Source: Alloalcanivorax profundimaris
Lineage (GTDB): Bacteria; Pseudomonadota; Gammaproteobacteria; Pseudomonadales; Alcanivoracaceae
Assembly: GCF_015265435.1 (NCBI RefSeq)
Contig: NZ_JABJWH010000006.1
Location: 186,001 to 250,000 of the forward strand
Length of the DNA stretch: 64,000 nt
Direction of reading: 5' to 3'
The translations under genes and the position numbers were made by a program. The notes below the pieces were generated by a model. The model was not told where the DNA came from, did no database searches, and saw only the letters and a list, made by a program, of their open reading frames with translations. Position 1 is the first letter of the stretch. Each line of letters opens with the position of its first letter. Of the stretch, positions 24,946-33,686 are shown piece by piece.

Positions 24946-27408
24946 TCAGTAGCTTACTTCGACGGACGCCATGTAGTTGCGCGGGTCGCCGTAGTAGTTG
25001 TTCACCCCGCTGCCCACCTTCTTGTAGTACTCCTTGTCGAAGATGTTGTTGGCGTTGAGCCGCAGGCGCACGCCGTTGCCGAAGTCGTAGCTGGCCATCA
25101 GGTCGTAGACGGCGTAGCCGGCCTGGCGGTATTTCACGTCGCCGGCACCGGTGGTGTAGATGTCGCTTTGCGCGCGCACGCCGCCGCCGACGGTGAGGCC
25201 CTGGGGGCGTTGGTTCAGGTTGTAGCTGGTGAACAGCCGGAACAGGTGGCGCGGGTCGGCGGTGCGGATCGGGTCGCCGATGTTGTCCGGGTCGTCGTCT
25301 TCCACGTATTCGGTGTGGTTGTTGGTGTAGCCGGCCAGCAGTTGCCAGCCGGGCAGCACCTCGCCGGCGATTTCCAGTTCCCAGCCTTCGCTTTGCGTTT
25401 CGCCGTCGGCGACGCGGCAGTGGCCGTTGGTGTAGTAGGGGGTGCAGGGGTCGGGGCTGCCGGCGTCCTCGACGGCGGCGCCTTCGTTATTGATGCGGAA
25501 GGCGGCCAGGGTGAGGTTGAGGCGGCCGTCGCGGAACTCCCCTTTGAGGCCGGCTTCGTAGTCCTTGCCGACGATGGGGTCGAGCAGGCTGCCGCCGGCG
25601 TTGTATTCGTTCTGGGGCTGGAAGATGTCGGTGTAGCTGGCGTAGACGCTGTAGGTGTCGTTGAGGTCGTAGACCAGCCCGAAGTAGGGGGTCAGTTCCT
25701 TGTCCACGTCGTAGTCGCTGTCCGGGTCGCTGGGCACTTCGAATTCCCACCAGGTGGCGCGGGCGCCGGCGATCACGGTGAGCGGGTCGGTCACCGACAG
25801 GCGGGCGGTGCCGTAGACGCCGTGCTGGCGGGTGTAGTCCACGCGGCCGGAAGTGGTGACGTTGGCGTAGGGCTCCGGGATGTCGTGGTAGGGGTCCCAG
25901 TCGCGGATGTCCACGTTGGTGAGCACGTTGGGGGTCCAGATGCCGGCCGTGCCCCGGGTGCGCACGCGTTGTTGGTCGGCGCCGACCACCAGTTCATGCT
26001 CGCGGCCGAACAGGCGGAAGGGGCCGTCGGCGGTGACCGAGTAGAAGCGCTGGTCGCTGGCGTCGCCGTCGTAGATGGAGGTGGAGACGTTCATCAGATA
26101 GGGGTTGGTGGTGCTGGCAGGCTCGAAGTAGGTCTGCTTGAAGCCCTCGTCTTCCATGCGGAAGCGGGTCTTGGTGGCGGAGGCTTCCAGGTGCCAGCCG
26201 TTGTCGAAGTAGTGGTCCAGTTCCAGGAACAGTTGCTCGTTGAAGCGGTTCCATTGGTTCCAGTCGGCGCCCAGGTAGGTGTCCCGGGGCAGGTCCAGCT
26301 GGCTACCGTCAAAGTCCGCCGGCAGGCCGCCCCAGGAGCCGGTGGCGTCCAGGTGGGTGTACTGGTAGCCGGTGGCCAGGGTGGTGCGGTCGGTGAGGTC
26401 CATTTCCAGCACGCCGTAGAATACCTTGCGGTCTTCCTGGCGGGCGTCCTGGAAGAATTCCCGGTCGTCGGAGACCGCCACCAGGCGGCCGCGAAGCCGG
26501 CCGGAGGGGATCAGGGCGCCGGAGATATCGCCTTCGATGCGCTGGCGTTCCCAGGAGCCGTAGGTGGCCTTGGCGGAGGCCTGGAACGCCTCGGTGGGTT
26601 TCTTGCGGACCATGTTCACGGTGGCGGAGGGGTTGCCGGTGCCTTTGAGCAGGCCGGCGGAGCCGCGCAGGATCTCCACCCGGTCCAGGGTGGCCATGTC
26701 CGGTTGGATGAAGATGGAGCCGCCCTGCTCGACGCGGCCGCCGTCGATCTGCAGGGATTCGATCCGGTAGCCTCGGGAGTAATAGTTGACCCGCTCGCTG
26801 TCGGTGTAGTCCACGGTGACGCCGGGGGTGGCGCTGAGCACGTCGTGCATGTCCAGCAGGGCGCGATCGTCCAGGCTTTGGCGGGTGACCACGGTCACCG
26901 GTTGCGGCGTGCGGCGCACCGACTGGGTGCCCTTGAAGGTGCTGATGGCGTTGGCGGTATAGCCGCCGGAGCCTTCGGTCATCGGCGTCAGGGCCACGTC
27001 GTGCACGTTCACCGGCGCCAGTACGTTGCCGCCGGCCTTGACCAGGGTGATGGTGTCGTCGGCTTCCACCCGGTAGCCCAGGTCGGTGCCCTGCAGCAGG
27101 ACGTCCAGGCCTTCGCGGACGGTGAATTCGCCGCTCAGGCCCGGGCTGCGCTTGCCGGCGGTGAGGCTGCTGTCGCCGCTGAGGTAGACGCCGGCGAGCT
27201 CGGTGAAGCGGTTCAGAGCCTCGGAGAGCGGCCCGGCGGGGATGTCCACGCGGACGCGGGCGGTCTCGGTCTGCGCCCGGGCGGGGGCGGACCACAGCGT
27301 TGGCAGGGTGGTGGCGCCGGCCCAGGCCAGGCCGGTGACGCTGAGTTGAATCGCCAGGGCCAGCGAGCCGGCCCGGCGGGGGATGAACAAAGTGGGTGTC
27401 GAGGGCAT
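24946..27408 (-). CDS. TonB-dependent siderophore receptor with N-terminal signalling (STN) domain
   Basis: An 820-residue outer-membrane receptor. A signal peptide covers about residues 1-45. An STN/secretin-type signalling domain follows (about 52-122: IPAGPLSEALNRFTELAG, then LLQGTDLGYRVEADDTITL). The plug begins near QPVTVVTRQSLDDRALLDMHDVLSATPGV, and a 22-strand barrel ends in YMASVEVSY with the terminal aromatic. FecA/FpvA-type receptors with this domain pass a signal to an anti-sigma FecR when loaded with ferric siderophore. GSAGLLKGTGNPSATVNMVRK is the plug motif of the siderophore group. AGGAAGG precedes the ATG. The fecI-fecR pair that should serve it, just upstream, is deleted in the middle. 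Confidence 0.94.
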   Translation of the reverse strand: MPSTPTLFIPRRAGSLALAIQLSVTGLAWAGATTLPTLWSAPARAQTETARVRVDIPAGPLSEALNRFTELAGVYLSGDSSLTAGKRSPGLSGEFTVREGLDVLLQGTDLGYRVEADDTITLVKAGGNVLAPVNVHDVALTPMTEGSGGYTANAISTFKGTQSVRRTPQPVTVVTRQSLDDRALLDMHDVLSATPGVTVDYTDSERVNYYSRGYRIESLQIDGGRVEQGGSIFIQPDMATLDRVEILRGSAGLLKGTGNPSATVNMVRKKPTEAFQASAKATYGSWERQRIEGDISGALIPSGRLRGRLVAVSDDREFFQDARQEDRKVFYGVLEMDLTDRTTLATGYQYTHLDATGSWGGLPADFDGSQLDLPRDTYLGADWNQWNRFNEQLFLELDHYFDNGWHLEASATKTRFRMEDEGFKQTYFEPASTTNPYLMNVSTSIYDGDASDQRFYSVTADGPFRLFGREHELVVGADQQRVRTRGTAGIWTPNVLTNVDIRDWDPYHDIPEPYANVTTSGRVDYTRQHGVYGTARLSVTDPLTVIAGARATWWEFEVPSDPDSDYDVDKELTPYFGLVYDLNDTYSVYASYTDIFQPQNEYNAGGSLLDPIVGKDYEAGLKGEFRDGRLNLTLAAFRINNEGAAVEDAGSPDPCTPYYTNGHCRVADGETQSEGWELEIAGEVLPGWQLLAGYTNNHTEYVEDDDPDNIGDPIRTADPRHLFRLFTSYNLNQRPQGLTVGGGVRAQSDIYTTGAGDVKYRQAGYAVYDLMASYDFGNGVRLRLNANNIFDKEYYKKVGSGVNNYYGDPRNYMASVEVSY

Positions 27409-27494
27409 GTCGTGCCTTCCTCCGGTTTCAATGTCGGCGTTCTACCTCTCAACACGGATGAGCCGGAAAAAGGGGAAGAAAAAAATTCAGGGTT

Positions 27495-28199
27495 TCACGC
27501 CGGGCCGATGGTGACCCACCAGGGCAGCGGTTGCCGGGCGCGTACCGGCAGGGCGTTCTCCAGCATCGCCAGGGCCAGATCCGGGCGGCCGGCGGGGTAG
27601 GTGCCCAGTGCGCGCAGGTGGGCCACCGCCGGGTCCACGCCCAGGTGGCCGTGGCGGTAGCGGGCCAGCTCCTCCACCAGCTCGCCCAGGGGCAGGTCGT
27701 TGGCCACGATCAGGCCCTGGGACCAGGCCTGGCGGGCCGGGTCGGCGGCGCCGGCGGGGGTCACCGAGGCGGCCTGGAAGGTGGCTTGCCGGCCGGCCTC
27801 GATAACCGCCTCGTCGCCGTCCCGGGTGCGGATCGCCACGGAGCCTTGGTACACCGCCAGGAAGCCGTGGTCGCGGTGCTGGCGCACGGTGAAACGGGTG
27901 CCCAGGGCGCGCAGGCGGCCGTGCCGGGTGTCCACCACGAAGGGCCGGCGGCGCGGGTCCGCGCCGGTCTGAATGAGGATCTCGCCATCATGCAGGGTGA
28001 CCCGGCGCAGGGCGTTGTCGTAGGCCACGTCCACGGTGGTGGCGCTGTTGAGCCAGAGGCGGCCGCCGTCGGCCAGGCCCAGGTCGCGGATCTCGCCGGT
28101 GGTGGTGTGCTGGCCGGCGGTGAGTCCGGCGATCAGACGTCCGGTGGCGTCCGGCAGTGGCGTGTGGCGCCAGGTCAGCCAGGCGGCCAGGCCTGCTCC
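27495..28199 (-). pseudogene. fecR remnant: anti-sigma regulator lacking its cytoplasmic domain
   Basis: The frame encodes the periplasmic part of FecR: TTTGEIRDLGLADGGRLWLN, then LHDGEILIQTG, RALGTRFTVRQ and GELVEELARYRHGHLGV. A full FecR also has about 90 N-terminal residues that bind the sigma factor plus a complete membrane helix. Here homology begins only within the end of the helix (GAGLAAWLTWRHTP, from about 28199). The reading frame upstream of that point is open but is just the sigma gene read in another frame. The sequence therefore looks like the downstream product of a deletion joining fecI and fecR. Confidence 0.75.
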
Positions 28200-28441
28200 A
28201 CCGCCCGGCGCCGCCACAGGTCGATGTACAGGCGTTCGGCCACGGTGCGCAGATAGCCGCGGGCGCTGTGGGTGTTGTTCAGGGAGCGGGGCCGCGCCAG
28301 CAGGCGCAGGAAGGTGTCGTGGGCCAGGTCGGCGGCCAGGGCCGGGCAACCCACGCGCTGGCCGAGCCACTGGCGCAGCCAGCCATGGTGCTCGGTGTAG
28401 AGGGTCTCCACCGTTTGGTGGGGTTTCGCCACCCCGGACAT
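28175..28441 (-). pseudogene. fecI remnant: ECF sigma factor truncated after region 2
   Basis: An 88-codon frame encoding only region 2 of a FecI-type ECF sigma factor: VETLYTEHHGWLRQWLGQR, LAADLAHDTFLRLLARP and ARGYLRTVAERLYIDLWRRR. Functional ECF sigmas are about 165-180 residues and need region 4 to bind the -35. Here the frame runs out at EQAWPPG, where the DNA passes into fecR in another frame. Region 4 and the sigma stop are gone, so no promoter recognition is expected. A Fur-like box lies upstream, as for intact fecI genes, showing the locus was once iron-regulated. Confidence 0.78.
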
Positions 28442-28486
28442 GATTTCCGCCCCCAGGCATGAAGTTCGCGTGAAGGGCGGATTATG

Positions 28487-28505
28487 AATGAGAATGGTTT
28501 TTATT
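28487..28505. promoter_or_regulatory. Fur box upstream of the fecI remnant
   Basis: AATGAGAATGGTTTTTATT matches 16 of 19 positions of the pattern AATGAGAATNATTCTCATT that I recall for Fur sites of pseudomonads. It lies 46-64 bp before the fecI remnant start and only a few bases from the stop of the upstream SDR gene. Confidence 0.6.
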
Positions 28506-28509
28506 ACAA

Positions 28510-29313
28510 TTATGAACGGTTCAGTTTCGCCTTGAGCCGCTTGTCCATGCGCCGGAAGAACGGCTGGGTGTACTTCACCGCCGGGCCGGGTACCGCGGCC
28601 AGCACCAGGCTGCCCACCGTGCCCAGGGGGCTGCCCACCCGCGCCGGCCGGTCGCGCAGGGCCTTGAGAATCCAGCCGGCGGCGTCCTCCACCTTCATCA
28701 TGCGCATGTGCTTGTAGATCGAGGTGCGGCTGGACATGGGCGTGCGCACCATGGGGAAGTACACCATGGTGGCGTGGATGCCCTTGTGGCCCAATTCCGC
28801 GTTCAGCGAGCGGGAGTAGGACTCTAGCGCCGCCTTGCTGGCCAGATAGGCGGAGAACAGCGGGATCGGCACCTGGGCGGAGAGGGTGGAGGCGTTCACC
28901 ACCTGGCCGTGGCCCTGTTCCAGAAAGCGCGGCAGCAGGCCCATGGTCATGCGCAGGGCGCCGAAATAATTCAGCCGCATGGTGCGCTCGTAGTCGTGGA
29001 TGCGGTCCAGGGCCTCGACGATGGGGCGGCGGATGGAGTGGGCCGCGTTATTGACCAGGGCGTCCACCCGTTGGTGTTCGGCGAGCAGGGCGTCCAGGGC
29101 GGTGTCGATGCTGTCCGGGTGGGTCAGGTCCGTGGGGTAGATCCAGGCGCGGCCGCCTTCGGCGTGGATGTCGGCCTGCACCCGGGCCAGTTCCTCCTCG
29201 CGGCGGGCCACCAGGCACAGCCGCGCGCCCCGGCGCGCCAATTGTTTGGCGGCTTCCTCGCCGATACCGCTGGAGGCGCCGGTGAGCACGATGGTCTTGC
29301 CGTTGAAGCTCAT
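28510..29313 (-). CDS. Short-chain dehydrogenase/reductase (SDR family)
   Basis: A 267-residue classical SDR, NAD(P)-dependent oxidoreductase. The cofactor motif TGASSGIG is at residues 11-18, followed by ARR at the end of beta-2, which favours NADP. NNAAH is the beta-4 motif, Ser in NASTLSA and YLASK give the Ser-Tyr-Lys catalytic set. The C-terminal third is longer and basic (KYTQPFFRRMDKRLKAKLNRS), as in SDRs acting on lipids or retinol-like substrates (DHRS7-like). It is followed by the fecI remnant on the same strand, and is divergent from the Zur-box promoter. Substrate unknown. Confidence 0.9.
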   Translation of the reverse strand: MSFNGKTIVLTGASSGIGEEAAKQLARRGARLCLVARREEELARVQADIHAEGGRAWIYPTDLTHPDSIDTALDALLAEHQRVDALVNNAAHSIRRPIVEALDRIHDYERTMRLNYFGALRMTMGLLPRFLEQGHGQVVNASTLSAQVPIPLFSAYLASKAALESYSRSLNAELGHKGIHATMVYFPMVRTPMSSRTSIYKHMRMMKVEDAAGWILKALRDRPARVGSPLGTVGSLVLAAVPGPAVKYTQPFFRRMDKRLKAKLNRS

Positions 29314-29407
29314 GGAAGGTCTCCGCTGTGGGCATCCAAGCGACCATGGTGACCGGCGCGGCCGGGAAAGAAAATGATCCGGTTCGCGGCCTCTTTTGTT
29401 TTGCTAT

Positions 29408-29422
29408 TGTTATGTTATAACA
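29408..29422. promoter_or_regulatory. Zur box
   Basis: TGTTATGTTATAACA differs from the gammaproteobacterial Zur core TGTTATANTATAACA at one position. The inner TATGTTATAACATA is a perfect palindrome. It lies 36-50 bp before the CobW-type GTPase gene and should repress it when zinc is sufficient. Confidence 0.85.
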
Positions 29423-29457
29423 TATTTGTCCCCAAACGCTTCCCCGGGAGACTTCCC

Positions 29458-30669
<1,212 letters not shown>

Positions 30670-30754
30670 CCGGGCCTGTTCAATCGGTCCGGATGACCGG
30701 ATAATGTAACACTCCGCCCGGTGTCGGGCGGAGCGAACCGGGCCGGGAGAGAAC

Positions 30755-31210
30755 ATGCCGTACACGCAGGAAGAACAACTGGATATCGCCCAGCAGCGCT
30801 GCCAGGAGCAGGGGCTGCGGCTGACCCCCCAGCGGCGCCAGGTGATGGCGCTGCTGCTGGGGCATCAGGGCCCGGTAAGCGCCTATGACCTGCTCGACGA
30901 GCTGCAGCGCGAGCACCAGCCGGGCGCCAAGCCGCCCACCATCTACCGGGCCCTGGATTTCCTGGTGTCCGCCGGCCTGGCCCATCGCCTGGCCTCCACC
31001 AACCGCTACCTGGCTTGCGATCATCTGGCCTGCGATCACGGCCACGATGCCGGGACCCTGTTTCTGGTCTGCGATGAATGCGGCGCCGTGCGCGAGGCCC
31101 CCATGGATGCGTCGTTGCGCCGGCAACTGAACCGCAGTCTGGATCGCGAGGATTTCCGCGCCAACGCCCAGCCGGTGGAGATGCACGGCCGCTGCCAAAG
31201 CTGCGCCTGA
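30755..31210 (+). CDS. zur: Zinc uptake regulator Zur (Fur family)
   Basis: A 151-residue Fur-family repressor. The winged helix covers about residues 15-85 (GLRLTPQRRQVMALLL, PTIYRALDFLVSAGLAHRL). Metal-binding motifs include HLACDHGHDAG and CDECGAV with the paired C-x2-C, and a final C-x2-C (CQSCA). The missing HHDH motif of Fur and the histidine-rich CDHGHD support Zur. The neighbour upstream is a Zur-box-controlled zinc GTPase, which makes the assignment stronger. The ATG has GGGAGAG upstream. The gap of 85 bp from the GTPase gene allows either co-transcription or an own promoter. Confidence 0.85.
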   Translation: MPYTQEEQLDIAQQRCQEQGLRLTPQRRQVMALLLGHQGPVSAYDLLDELQREHQPGAKPPTIYRALDFLVSAGLAHRLASTNRYLACDHLACDHGHDAGTLFLVCDECGAVREAPMDASLRRQLNRSLDREDFRANAQPVEMHGRCQSCA

Positions 31211-31219
31211 TCGCGCCCG

Positions 31220-31270
31220 ATCGCGACTGAAGTCGCTCCTACCCCCGGTAGGAGCGACTTCAGTCGCGAT
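31220..31270. repeat. REP-type pair, copy 4 (perfect 51-bp palindrome)
   Basis: ATCGCGACTGAAGTCGC... and its exact complement meet around a CCCCC centre, so two GACT/AGTC-type sites stand tail to tail. The pair sits exactly between the convergent stops of zur and the DUF1289 gene and may end both transcripts. Confidence 0.9.
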
Positions 31271-31278
31271 TTCTTTTC

Positions 31279-31779
31279 TTAAAAGAGTCCCTTCTCACGC
31301 GCCGCGTGGCGCACCAGCTCCCCGGTAACGCCCACCGGCCGCCCGAACGAGCGGTCGTAATGCGCCTGGTTGAGGGCGTGGCATTCCTTGCTGATGCGGT
31401 CATACAGCTCCCGGGGCGCCAGCCCCTCGGCCTCCGCCAGGGGGCGCAGCCCGAACACGGCGTAATCCAGCCGCTGGCGGCCGGCGGCCTTGAGCAGCTC
31501 CGGCACCCAGCCCTCCGGCGACAGCTGGGTCTGATAACGCAGATTCTGGTAGTCCAGCTGCGCCGCCAGGGCGGCGGCGTCCAGCACCTCGAAGTAGTTG
31601 CGCACCACCAGGGTGAGCAGTTCGTCGAGACGCTGCCAGACCAGCCGTTTCTGTTCCTCGGAATAGGCGTTCCAGTCCACCACTTCATGGCTGAAGCGGC
31701 GGCAGCCGCGACAGACGGTGTCGCCGAAGACGGTGGAACAGACGCCGATGCACGGGGTGCCGATGCGGGTTTTGCTCAT
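31279..31779 (-). CDS. DUF1289-containing protein
   Basis: A 166-residue protein. The N-terminal 55 residues match the DUF1289 zinc-ribbon-like domain: PCIGVCSTVFGDTVCRGCRRFSHEVVDW has four conserved cysteines in the C-x3-C / C-x2-C pattern, followed by W-x-Y-S-x-E-x-K. The rest is an extension with LRPLAEAEGLAPRELYDRISKECHALNQAHYDRSF that I do not recognise; stand-alone DUF1289 proteins are often only 60-80 residues. Metal binding is likely from the cysteines. Function unknown. It is convergent with zur. Confidence 0.8.
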   Translation of the reverse strand: MSKTRIGTPCIGVCSTVFGDTVCRGCRRFSHEVVDWNAYSEEQKRLVWQRLDELLTLVVRNYFEVLDAAALAAQLDYQNLRYQTQLSPEGWVPELLKAAGRQRLDYAVFGLRPLAEAEGLAPRELYDRISKECHALNQAHYDRSFGRPVGVTGELVRHAAREKGLF

Positions 31780-31840
31780 GACCGGATTGTAACGGGGAAG
31801 CGGGGAGGCGGTCGACGGGTATTGCGGCCGGGCTTGGTGG

Positions 31841-31928
31841 ATCGCGACTGAAGCGGAACGCCGCCCGGTCGCTCCTGCAGCGGAAGGCTTCGGTGGCGCG
31901 CGTCGTAGGAGCGACTTCAGTCGCGATC
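31841..31928. repeat. REP-type pair, copy 5
   Basis: A long-centre site (31841-31877, containing CGGAACGCCGCCCGG) pairs with a short-centre inverted site (GTAGGAGCGACTTCAGTCGC, 31905-31924, plus GAT). The right end lies 8 bp from the stop of the thioesterase gene. Confidence 0.8.
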
Positions 31929-31936
31929 AAGCGCGA

Positions 31937-32479
31937 TCAGAAGCGCTCCGGGTCGATATCCCGTTCGGTGAGGCGCCGTTTGTTCTGCAGCAGGGTTTTC
32001 CAGTCGCGCACGTATTCCGGCAGCGGCGGGGACGACAGGTTCAGGCCGGTCATCTCCTGGAACGCCTGGGGGCTGATGGTCTTGCCGCCATACATGTGCG
32101 CCAGCCGGTGCAGGGCATGGGTGTGCAGCTTGCGCTGGGATTCGAAGCGCTGATCGTAATAGCTGTATTTGCCGTCCCAGCCGAGCAGCCGGGTGTGCAC
32201 CTGGAAGCGCTGGTAGGGACGCAGCTCGCGGATGTAGGCGATCTCGGTGTTGGCCACCACGGTGCTGGTGCGCGCCTCGATGGCGCGGTGCAGCAGGCCG
32301 GTGACCACGGCGTGCTCCAGCCGGCAGCGGTCCATGATCTTGACGTACTTGCCGGTGTTGAGCTGCAGGTTCAGGTCGATGTCCAGCAGTCCGACGCGGA
32401 ATTCCATCCGCACGGTGTCGAACAGGTCATGGGTCGGCGGTCTCTTGCGGCGCCGTGCCGCGCTGATCAGTTCCAGCAT
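31937..32479 (-). CDS. Hotdog-fold thioesterase-like protein (THEM6/4HBT-like)
   Basis: A 180-residue protein with a single hotdog domain. The segment GLLDIDLNLQLNTGKYVKIMD resembles the D-x-D-x-N-x-H-x-N-N start of 4HBT proteins of the THEM6-like group. ARTSTVVANTEIAYIRELRPYQRFQVHTRL and YYDQRFE complete the fold. In place of the catalytic D-x-N-x-H-x-x the His is not evident (NLQLNTG), so hydrolase activity is uncertain. Acyl-CoA thioesterase is the likely ancestry. It stands alone between REP sites. Confidence 0.78.
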   Translation of the reverse strand: MLELISAARRRKRPPTHDLFDTVRMEFRVGLLDIDLNLQLNTGKYVKIMDRCRLEHAVVTGLLHRAIEARTSTVVANTEIAYIRELRPYQRFQVHTRLLGWDGKYSYYDQRFESQRKLHTHALHRLAHMYGGKTISPQAFQEMTGLNLSSPPLPEYVRDWKTLLQNKRRLTERDIDPERF

Positions 32480-32624
32480 GGATGCTCGTTCCTTCCCCGG
32501 TGGCGCCGCCGGTCCGGCGCGGTACAGACTTCAGGATACAGGATACAGCGCGGGCGGCCACACCGCGCGGCGGCGCCCGCCTTCGCCGCGGCCAACCGCG
32601 GCCCCGGGCTCCTCGACAGCCCCG

Positions 32625-32682
32625 GTAGGAGCGGCTTTAGCCGCGATAACCCGGCGGTTGATCGCGGCTAAAGCCGCTCCTA
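32625..32682. repeat. REP-type pair, copy 6
   Basis: Two GGCT/AGCC-type sites face each other: GTAGGAGCGGCTTTAGCCGC from 32625 and the inverted partner ending at 32682 (last bases CTCCTAT, one mismatch). The pair lies 30 bp from the egtD stop. Confidence 0.85.
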
Positions 32683-32711
32683 TGGCCATGCCGACTCCGG
32701 AGCCGGCGTTG

Positions 32712-33686
32712 TCAGGCCGCGCGGGCCAGGTGAATGCTGAACAGGCCTTCTTCGTCCACCCAGCTCGACAGCGGCGCGAAGCCGGCGTCCACCAGTTCCC
32801 GGGAAAAGCCCTCCACGGTGAACTTGTAGGAGTTCTCGGTGTGGATGCGGGTGCCCGCCGGCAATTGGATGCGCTGGTCCGCCACGGAGATGGTCTGGTC
32901 GCGGCGGCACTCCAGGTGCATTTCGATGCGCCGCGCGCTTTCGTTGTAGAACGCCCGGTGCTCGAAGGCGTCCGGGTCGAAGCCGCAGTCCAGGCGCCGG
33001 TTGAGATGGTGCAGGGCGTTGCGATTGAAGGCGGCGGTGTGGCCCTGGGCGTCGTTGTAGGCGGCGTTGAGCCGGGCCGGGTCCTTTTGCAGGTCGGCGC
33101 CGATCAGCAGATAGCCGTGGTCGCCGGCCAGGCGCCGCAGGCCGGCCAGGAAATCCGCCCGCGCCGCCGGTTCGAAGTTGCCGATGGTGGAGCCGGGGAA
33201 GAACACCAGCCGCGCCGGCCCCAGGTCGTCGGCGGGGAAGCTGAGCGCCTTGGAGTAGTCGGCGCACACCGCGCTGAAGCGCACCGAGGGGTAGCGCGGT
33301 GCCAGCTTCCGGGTGGCGTCGAGCAGGCATTGCCGGGAAATTTCCAGGGGCATGTAGCCGCTGGGCCGCCAGCGGTCCAGCAGCAGGCGCACCTTGTCGC
33401 AGCCGCCGGCGCCCGGTTCGGCGATCACCAGGTCGCCGGGCAGTTCACTGGCCATGGCGTCGGCGTGTTCGGCGAGCAGGGCGGCTTCGGTGCGCGTGGG
33501 GTAGTACTCCGGCGTGCGGGTAATGGCGCCGAACAGGGCGGAGCCGCGTTCATCGTAGAAGTACTTCGGGTCCAGAGTGGGGGAGGGCGCGGACAGCGAG
33601 GCCGCCACCTCCTGGGCGGCGTCGGTCATCGGTGGCTGCAGGTCCAGGAACGTCAGGTTAGGCAATAGCCGTTGGGGACGGGCCAC
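32712..33686 (-). CDS. egtD: L-histidine N(alpha)-methyltransferase EgtD
   Basis: A 324-residue SAM-dependent methyltransferase that makes hercynine from histidine, the first step of ergothioneine synthesis. The N-terminal KYFYDERGSALFGAITRTPEYYPTR is highly typical of EgtD. VIAEPGAGGCDKVRLLL is the SAM-binding loop, and FFPGSTIGNFEP and HTENSYKFTVEGF near the end match the family. The start is a GTG at 33686 with GGAGG six bases before it, overlapping the egtB end by 29 bp, so translation is coupled. Next gene upstream is egtB, giving a two-gene ergothioneine operon. Confidence 0.95.
   Translation of the reverse strand: MARPQRLLPNLTFLDLQPPMTDAAQEVAASLSAPSPTLDPKYFYDERGSALFGAITRTPEYYPTRTEAALLAEHADAMASELPGDLVIAEPGAGGCDKVRLLLDRWRPSGYMPLEISRQCLLDATRKLAPRYPSVRFSAVCADYSKALSFPADDLGPARLVFFPGSTIGNFEPAARADFLAGLRRLAGDHGYLLIGADLQKDPARLNAAYNDAQGHTAAFNRNALHHLNRRLDCGFDPDAFEHRAFYNESARRIEMHLECRRDQTISVADQRIQLPAGTRIHTENSYKFTVEGFSRELVDAGFAPLSSWVDEEGLFSIHLARAA

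Noticed and set aside
25168-27600. An 810-codon open frame opposite the TonB-dependent receptor
   Set aside because: Antisense shadow of a well-supported receptor; no domain or signal recognisable.
28175-28200. Programmed frameshift making a sigma-FecR fusion protein
   Set aside because: No slippery heptamer or downstream structure is evident, and both proteins lack essential domains at the joint, so a deletion explains it better.
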